Assembly (NCBI GenBank): GCA_017518735.1
Contig: JAFWTY010000017.1
Span: 1-50,581, forward strand
Direction: 5' to 3'
Origin: Lachnospiraceae bacterium
GTDB taxonomy: Bacteria; Bacillota; Clostridia; Lachnospirales; Lachnospiraceae
Length of the DNA: 50,581 bases
Position 1 is the first letter of the stretch, and every line of letters starts with the position of its first letter. Shown piece by piece: positions 45,573 through 50,581 of the stretch. Below the pieces are notes generated by a model, which made no database searches, was not told the DNA's origin, and saw nothing but the letters and a program-made list of their open reading frames with translations. The position numbers were made by a program, and so were the translations under genes.

Positions 45573-46460
45573 ATGTACAAAATTCTGAAAGCTGAGAAAT
45601 TGGCAGAAAACATTTTTGAGTGGGAAGTGGAAGCTCCCCGTGTTGCTTCAAACTGCGAACCCGGACAGTTTGTAATTGTTCGTGCATTTGAAGATTCCGA
45701 AAGAATTCCTCTTACCATCTGTGATTATGACAGAGAAAAGGGAAGTATCACCATCGTTGTTCAGGTAATCGGAGAAGGTACCTATAAAATGACTTCTTTG
45801 AAAGCCGGAGATGCATTCCATGATTTTGTCGGACCGCTTGGAAAAGCCTCCGAATTTGTGGAAGAAGATGTTGAGTCCTTAAAGAATAAGAAGTTCCTTT
45901 TTGTTGCCGGCGGACTTGGAACGGCTCCCGTTTATCCTCAGGTTAAATGGATGCATGAGCACGGCATTGATGTAGACGTAATTGTCGGAGCAAAAACAAA
46001 AGACCTTGTCATCATGGAAGAGGAAATGAAGGCAGTTGCCGGAAACCTCTACATTACAACCGATGACGGCTCCTACGGAAGAAGCGGTATGGTAACCAAG
46101 GTTGTGGAAGATCTTTATGCAGAAGGAAAAACCTATGATATCTGCGTAACCATCGGACCTATGATTATGATGAAATTTGTCTGCCTGCTGACAAAGAAGC
46201 TCGGCTTACACACAATCGTTTCCATGAACCCGATCATGGTAGACGGAACCGGTATGTGCGGTGCCTGCAGATTACAGGTTGGCGATGAGATTAAATTTGC
46301 CTGCGTGGACGGACCGGAATTCGACGGACATCTTGTAGATTTCGATCAGGCTATGAAGCGTCAGCAGATGTATAAGACCAAAGAAGGAAGAGCATATCTT
46401 GCCGCAAAAGAGGGAGATACCCATCACGGCGGATGCGGACAGTGCGGAGGTGACAAGTAA
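45573..46460 (+). CDS. nfnA: NfnA: FAD/[2Fe-2S] subunit of NADH-dependent ferredoxin:NADP+ oxidoreductase
   Basis: The 295-residue product resembles the ferredoxin-NADP reductase/dihydroorotate-dehydrogenase electron-transfer family. The FAD-binding barrel has RIPLTICDYDREKGSI, the NAD site FVAGGLGTAPVYPQ, and the C-terminal [2Fe-2S] ligands lie in GTGMCGACRLQ and the following FAC. A His/Cys-rich tail (HHGGCGQCGGDK) ends the protein. Size, ligands and pairing with the next gene match NfnA of the electron-bifurcating Nfn complex, which couples NADPH formation to reduced ferredoxin and NADH. It overlaps nfnB by one base (TAATG). The older name sulfide dehydrogenase subunit is less likely. Confidence 0.87.
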   Translation: MYKILKAEKLAENIFEWEVEAPRVASNCEPGQFVIVRAFEDSERIPLTICDYDREKGSITIVVQVIGEGTYKMTSLKAGDAFHDFVGPLGKASEFVEEDVESLKNKKFLFVAGGLGTAPVYPQVKWMHEHGIDVDVIVGAKTKDLVIMEEEMKAVAGNLYITTDDGSYGRSGMVTKVVEDLYAEGKTYDICVTIGPMIMMKFVCLLTKKLGLHTIVSMNPIMVDGTGMCGACRLQVGDEIKFACVDGPEFDGHLVDFDQAMKRQQMYKTKEGRAYLAAKEGDTHHGGCGQCGGDK

Positions 46461-47839
46461 TGGACGTAATGAAGAAAGTTCCCATAAAAGAACAGGATCC
46501 CAAGGTAAGAGCTACCAACTTTGAGGAAGTATGCCTTGGTTATTCCAAAGAGGAAGCGGTTGAAGAAGCTTCCAGATGCTTAAACTGTAAAAACCCTTTA
46601 TGTGTACAGGGATGTCCTGTATCCATTCATATTCCGGATTTCATTTCCAAAGTAAAAGAAGAGGATTTTGAAGGCGCATATCGCATCATCTCCGAATCAT
46701 CCTCCCTTCCTGCAGTTTGCGGCCGTGTATGCCCTCAGGAAACACAGTGCGAAGGCAAGTGTGTAAGAGGAATCAAAGGCGAAGCGGTTTCCATCGGTAA
46801 GTTGGAACGTTTTGTTGCGGACTGGGCTTTTGCAAATGACATTCATCCTACTTTGAATGTGGAAAAGAACGGAAAGAAAGTTGCAGTTATCGGTTCCGGT
46901 CCTTCCGGTCTTTCCTGTGCAGGCGACCTTGCAAAACTCGGATACGATGTAACCGTATTTGAAGCACTTCATGAATTCGGCGGAGTTTTGGTTTACGGTA
47001 TTCCGGAGTTCCGTCTCCCGAAGGAAAGAGTCGTTGCAAAGGAAATCGAGAACGTAAAGGCTCTCGGTGTAAAATTTGAGAACAACGTTATCATCGGTAA
47101 GAGTGTTACCATCGAAGAACTGATGGAAAAAGAAAACTTTGATGCCGTATTCATCGGATCCGGTGCAGGTCTTCCGAAGTTCATGGGAATTCCCGGTGAA
47201 AATGCAAGCGGTGTATTCTCCGCAAACGAATACTTAACCAGAAGCAACCTTATGAAAGCATTCAACTCCGAATCCTCTACACCGATCATGGTAGGTAAAA
47301 AGACCGTAGTTGTAGGTGGTGGTAACGTTGCAATGGATGCTGCAAGAACCGCACTTCGTTTAGGTTCCGAAGTATATGTTGTATATCGTCGTTCCGAAGC
47401 AGAACTTCCTGCCAGAGTGGAAGAAGTTCATCATGCAAAGGAAGAAGGAATTATTTTTAACTTATTGACCAATCCGGTTGAAATTCTTGAAGATGAAAAC
47501 GGATGGGTTAAGGGAATCAAATGTATCCGTATGGAACTCGGCGAGCCTGATGCTTCCGGCAGAAGAAGACCTGTTGAAGTTCCCGGAAGTGAATTTACAA
47601 TTGACTGCGACGTAGTCATCATGTCCCTCGGTACATCTCCCAATCCTTTGATTTCTTCTACCACAAAGGGACTTGAAATCAATGGAAGAAAGTGCATCAT
47701 TGCACAGGAGAACGGAGCTACCACCAAAGAAGGTGTTTATGCAGGTGGAGATGCCGTTACCGGAGCAGCTACCGTTATTCTTGCCATGGGTGCAGGACGT
47801 GCTGCTGCCAAGGGTATTCACGAATACTTAAGCAAATAA
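46460..47839 (+). CDS. nfnB: NfnB: FAD/[4Fe-4S] subunit (GltD-like)
   Basis: The 459-residue product resembles the glutamate synthase small subunit. N-terminal [4Fe-4S] ligands lie in CLNCKNPLCVQGCP and CGRVCPQETQCEGKC. The first FAD domain has IGSGPSGLSCAGDLAKLGY, and the NADPH domain has VVGGGNVAMDAARTALRLG. The protein ends with the FAD-closing AGGDAVTGAATVILAMGAGR. In many genomes this is annotated as GltA/GltD, but no large glutamate synthase subunit is near and the partner upstream is NfnA, so a bifurcating NfnAB complex in the cytoplasm is the better reading. Start overlap gives coupled synthesis. Confidence 0.88.
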   Translation: MDVMKKVPIKEQDPKVRATNFEEVCLGYSKEEAVEEASRCLNCKNPLCVQGCPVSIHIPDFISKVKEEDFEGAYRIISESSSLPAVCGRVCPQETQCEGKCVRGIKGEAVSIGKLERFVADWAFANDIHPTLNVEKNGKKVAVIGSGPSGLSCAGDLAKLGYDVTVFEALHEFGGVLVYGIPEFRLPKERVVAKEIENVKALGVKFENNVIIGKSVTIEELMEKENFDAVFIGSGAGLPKFMGIPGENASGVFSANEYLTRSNLMKAFNSESSTPIMVGKKTVVVGGGNVAMDAARTALRLGSEVYVVYRRSEAELPARVEEVHHAKEEGIIFNLLTNPVEILEDENGWVKGIKCIRMELGEPDASGRRRPVEVPGSEFTIDCDVVIMSLGTSPNPLISSTTKGLEINGRKCIIAQENGATTKEGVYAGGDAVTGAATVILAMGAGRAAAKGIHEYLSK

Positions 47840-47904
47840 TTATTGAGTCTCTTAAAGCGCTGCTTAGCACTTACCCAAGAGATAGTTTACAGGAGATATA
47901 ATCT

Positions 47905-48783
47905 ATGCCCTGGTGTCCGATTTGCAGAAATGAATACAGAGAAGGTTTCGAAGTATGTGCCGATTGCGGAGCAAAACTGGTGGAGGAACTCGGTGAGGAC
48001 ACCGGTTCCTATGTTACCATCGTTCGTGTTCCTACGGATCATATTTCCGAAGTGACGGATTTCCTGGATGCTTCCGATATTTCCGCATATAAGGTGGAAG
48101 AAGTGGAAGAAGGAATGTCGGAGATTCTTGCGGAGGAAAAAAACCGGAATGAAGTTTCTTTCGCGGTAAATACTTTTTTGAATAAGCGTCAGGAAGAAGT
48201 AGATGAACTGATGCAGAAGAAAAAAGATAACCTGGCAAAGGTTTTGGCTTCAAAAGAAGAGAAAAAGGACGAAAAAGAAGAAGCGGACAAAAAGGAAGAA
48301 AAGAAGAAACCGGAAACTGCTTTTCGTTCGTCTAAAGAGAAGGCGGACGAAGCCAGAAACTCTGCGATTGCTTTGCTGTTAATCGGTATTATCGGTTTGG
48401 CTTTTGAAGCACTTGTGGTATTTCATGTTCTTCCGCTTGAAATCAACGGATTGACCGGAAAGATTCTGTATGGTTTCATGGCTTGTGTTTTCTTAGGTTT
48501 GATCATCGGAGCACTTCTTTCGTTTTCAACCGCAAAACGCTTAAGAGAAGCAATTGTGGATGAAAGCGGAATCAAAGAAGAAATCTTGAAATTCTGCAAA
48601 GAGGATGCTGTAGATACGGCATTAAAGCTGATTCCGGTCAAAGAGGAAGAAGACGAAAGTGTTTATTTTGCCAGAATGGACTTCTTAAAGAGTGCCATCA
48701 GACAGGAACCGAAGTTTAAAGATGTGGATCCGGAATTGATTGACGGATTGCTTGACGAGAATTATCAAGAATTGTTTTCATGA
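47905..48783 (+). CDS. Zinc-ribbon protein with two membrane helices
   Basis: The 292-residue product starts [15 protein letters not shown] with a zinc ribbon (CPIC and CADC within residues 4-20). The next region ([23 protein letters not shown], read in part) resembles DUF2007-type signal-transducing domains, a tentative match. A strongly charged Lys/Glu stretch (about 95-150) leads to two membrane helices at about 153-177 and 187-209. The C-terminal 80 residues are helical and acidic. It overlaps rlmH by four bases (ATGA), so the two are coupled. GGAGA precedes the ATG. I do not recognise a function, and the coupling with a ribosome methylase may be only a translational convenience. Confidence 0.8.
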   Translation: MPWCPICRNEYREGFEVCADCGAKLVEELGEDTGSYVTIVRVPTDHISEVTDFLDASDISAYKVEEVEEGMSEILAEEKNRNEVSFAVNTFLNKRQEEVDELMQKKKDNLAKVLASKEEKKDEKEEADKKEEKKKPETAFRSSKEKADEARNSAIALLLIGIIGLAFEALVVFHVLPLEINGLTGKILYGFMACVFLGLIIGALLSFSTAKRLREAIVDESGIKEEILKFCKEDAVDTALKLIPVKEEEDESVYFARMDFLKSAIRQEPKFKDVDPELIDGLLDENYQELFS

Positions 48784-49259
48784 ACATAACCATTCTTTGC
48801 GTAGGAAAAATCAAAGAAAAGTTTTACAAAGATGCTTTGGCGGAATATGAAAAACGCCTTTCCAAGTATTGTAAATTCCAAATCATGGAAGTGTCTGACG
48901 AGGAATGCCCGGAAAGTGCTTCTGATGCGGAAATATTAAATGTGAAACGTAAAGAAGGCGAAAGACTGTTATCAAAGATTTCCGCTTCGTCATATGTGAT
49001 TACGCTGGAGATTAAGGGGAAGAAGAAAGACAGCGTTAAATTTGCCGAAGATTTGCAAAACAGAATGGTGAACGGAGTCAGTGATTTCGTTTTTGTAATC
49101 GGCGGCTCGGTTGGGTTATCGGAAGAAGTATCCCAAAGAGCCAATGAAAAACTGAGCTTTTCCGATATGACGTTTCCGCACCAGCTGATGCGCGTTATAT
49201 TGGCAGAACAGATTTATCGTGCCGAACGTATTATGCACAAAGAACCATACCATAAATAA
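48780..49259 (+). CDS. rlmH: 23S rRNA (pseudouridine(1915)-N3)-methyltransferase RlmH
   Basis: The 159-residue SPOUT-class methyltransferase methylates pseudouridine 1915 in helix 69 of 23S rRNA. It starts [19 protein letters not shown] and carries the AdoMet knot [14 protein letters not shown] and the terminal [23 protein letters not shown] (read in parts), which is diagnostic. The length is exactly that of the family. The start overlaps the preceding stop by four bases. The phosphorylase gene follows after 30 bases. Confidence 0.97.
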   Translation: MNITILCVGKIKEKFYKDALAEYEKRLSKYCKFQIMEVSDEECPESASDAEILNVKRKEGERLLSKISASSYVITLEIKGKKKDSVKFAEDLQNRMVNGVSDFVFVIGGSVGLSEEVSQRANEKLSFSDMTFPHQLMRVILAEQIYRAERIMHKEPYHK

Positions 49260-49289
49260 TTCATTAAGGGGATAACGGAGGGTAAAACT

Positions 49290-50581
49290 ATGCGCATGTA
49301 TGATTTGATCATGAAAAAAAGAAATGGTATGGCATTATCCGAAGAAGAAATTAATGCTATGATTGACGGCTACACAAAAGGGGAGATACCGGACTATCAG
49401 ATGTCTGCCTTTACGATGGCCGTTTTTTTTCAGGGAATGAACAAAGAGGAAACGCTTGCGCTTACCATGGCAATGGCAAAAAGCGGAGATATGCTCGACT
49501 TATCCGAAATCGACGGAATCAAAGTTGATAAGCATTCCACGGGCGGTGTAGGCGATAAAACATCTCTGTGTGTTATTCCGTTACTTGCTTCTTTTGGTCT
49601 GATTACGGCAAAAATGAGCGGCAGAGGACTGGGGCATACAGGCGGAACCGTTGATAAGCTTGAATGTTTTACCGGCTTCCATACGGAACTTACGAAAGAA
49701 CAGTTTCTCAACCAGGTCAAAGATATCGGAATCTGCCTTGTCGGACAGAGTGCGGACTTAGCACCTGCCGATAAGAAGCTGTATGCACTTCGTGATGTGA
49801 CGGCAACCGTGGAAAACATCTCCCTGATTGCATCGTCCATTATGAGCAAGAAGCTTGCTGCCGGTGCGGATATCATTATTCTTGACGTAAAGACCGGTAG
49901 CGGCGCTTTTATGAAGACATTGGAAGATTCCCGGGCTCTTGCGACTGAGATGGTGGAAATCGGAAAAGGAGCGGGCAAACAGACCATCGCTATTATTTCC
50001 GATATGGACGAACCGCTCGGCAATGCAGTCGGAAATGCGCTGGAAGTAATCGAGGCGATTGAAACCTTAAAAGGAAACGGTCCGAAGGACTTTACGGAAC
50101 TGGTTTATACTATCGTATCCGAAATCCTTATGGTAACGAGTATTGCAGTCAGCAAGAAAGATGCTTACAGAATGATCGATCAGAAGATCAGTTCCAGGGA
50201 AGCATTGGATAAATTTGCCGAATTTGTCGGCGCTCAGGGCGGAAACAAAGAGGAAGTATACCATCCCGAGCTTTTGCCGAAAGCGAAACACCGGCTTGAG
50301 ATTCCGGCTTTTGCAGACGGAAGAATCTATACCATACAGTGCGAGGAAATCGGTCTTTGTTCCATGCTGCTCGGTGGCGGCAGGGAAAAGAAGGAAGATA
50401 TCATTGATCCTGCTGTCGGTTTTGTTCTTCATAAAAAAGTCGGCGATGTGGTGAGCAAGGGTGAATCCCTGGCAACCATGTATTATAACAGCGATGAAGT
50501 GCCCGAAAAAGTAGTGGCAAGATTCTTAAATGCATATCAGATTGAGAATTGTACACCTGCTCCGAAGGTGCTGATTTACGA
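49290..50581 (+). CDS. pdp: Pyrimidine-nucleoside phosphorylase (3' end cut by the window)
   Basis: The frame starts at the ATG at 49290 behind GGAGGG and is open to the last base, giving 430 codons of a family about 433-440 long, so only a few residues are missing. Recognisable stretches are MYDLIMKKRNGMALSEEEI, DKHSTGGVGDKTS for phosphate binding, and MSGRGLGHTGGTVDKLE. The C-terminal barrel-sandwich domain contains FVLHKKVGDVVSKGE. The enzyme splits uridine or thymidine with phosphate in nucleoside salvage. The alternative is thymidine phosphorylase (DeoA). Other salvage genes are not in the window. Confidence 0.94.
   Translation, partial: MRMYDLIMKKRNGMALSEEEINAMIDGYTKGEIPDYQMSAFTMAVFFQGMNKEETLALTMAMAKSGDMLDLSEIDGIKVDKHSTGGVGDKTSLCVIPLLASFGLITAKMSGRGLGHTGGTVDKLECFTGFHTELTKEQFLNQVKDIGICLVGQSADLAPADKKLYALRDVTATVENISLIASSIMSKKLAAGADIIILDVKTGSGAFMKTLEDSRALATEMVEIGKGAGKQTIAIISDMDEPLGNAVGNALEVIEAIETLKGNGPKDFTELVYTIVSEILMVTSIAVSKKDAYRMIDQKISSREALDKFAEFVGAQGGNKEEVYHPELLPKAKHRLEIPAFADGRIYTIQCEEIGLCSMLLGGGREKKEDIIDPAVGFVLHKKVGDVVSKGESLATMYYNSDEVPEKVVARFLNAYQIENCTPAPKVLIY

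Noticed and set aside
47840..47904. Imperfect hairpin (CTCTT ... AAGAG) between nfnB and the zinc-ribbon gene
   Set aside because: The pairing is short and broken by mismatches, and there is no T tract, so neither a terminator nor a riboswitch can be claimed.

Overview
The window reads as a moderate-GC chromosomal segment of a Gram-positive anaerobe of the class Clostridia, most like the Lachnospiraceae. This is inferred from gene content and order: a polA/CoaE/FtsA-like/WalJ/ACT/PFL block, Rex next to alanine racemase, NfnAB, formate-THF ligase with FolD, an Re-type citrate synthase next to NADP isocitrate dehydrogenase, and duplicated FeoA ahead of FeoB. Shine-Dalgarno sites are strong (AGGAG-like) and promoters fit sigma-A. 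I see no rRNA, tRNA, CRISPR array, prophage, insertion sequence or plasmid feature. No stretch over 300 bases lacks a gene.

Layout. 1-8022: the end of an unknown membrane protein, then a co-directional block of DNA polymerase I, a dephospho-CoA kinase fused to an FtsA-like ATPase, WalJ-type hydrolase, ACT protein and PFL-family protein, closed by a strong terminator. 8070-9305: tmcAL on the minus strand. 9461-13224: two small lipoproteins, a zinc-ribbon protein, an HTH protein and an HflK/HflC pair. 13351-18967: an unusual EF-G paralogue, Re-citrate synthase-like enzyme, isocitrate dehydrogenase and a small membrane protein. 19029-21504: a two-component system. 21541-23484: an ABC-F ATPase on the minus strand. 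23561-29454: an iron uptake operon behind an array of DtxR-type operators, followed by a copper P-type ATPase with a C-terminal CopZ-like domain. 29550-41241: rex, alr, a CorC-like protein, a YebC-family protein, O-acetylhomoserine sulfhydrylase, a DPM1-like glycosyltransferase overlapping a giant proline/glutamate-rich membrane protein, and an FtsK/SpoIIIE gene with a one-base frameshift. 41272-50581: fhs, folD, a zinc-ribbon/TPR protein, nfnA, nfnB, a zinc-ribbon membrane protein, rlmH and a pyrimidine-nucleoside phosphorylase cut by the window edge.

How the genes fit together. Several products suit a fermentative anaerobe that manages redox through ferredoxin, NADH and NADPH: Rex senses NADH/NAD+, NfnAB links ferredoxin and NADH to NADPH, isocitrate dehydrogenase makes NADPH and 2-oxoglutarate for glutamate, and Fhs/FolD feed one-carbon metabolism. 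Metal handling (Feo and CopA) is clustered.

Most of the window is housekeeping DNA and I do not see a wholly new defence or mobile system. The points most worth a second look are the in-frame CoaE-FtsA-like fusion, an internal ribosome binding site that could release a free CopZ-like chaperone from copA, the evenly spaced operator array at feo, the EF-G paralogue lacking the catalytic histidine and the NKxD signature, a candidate Rex autoregulatory site, the glycosyltransferase/repeat-protein pair, and the ftsK frameshift.
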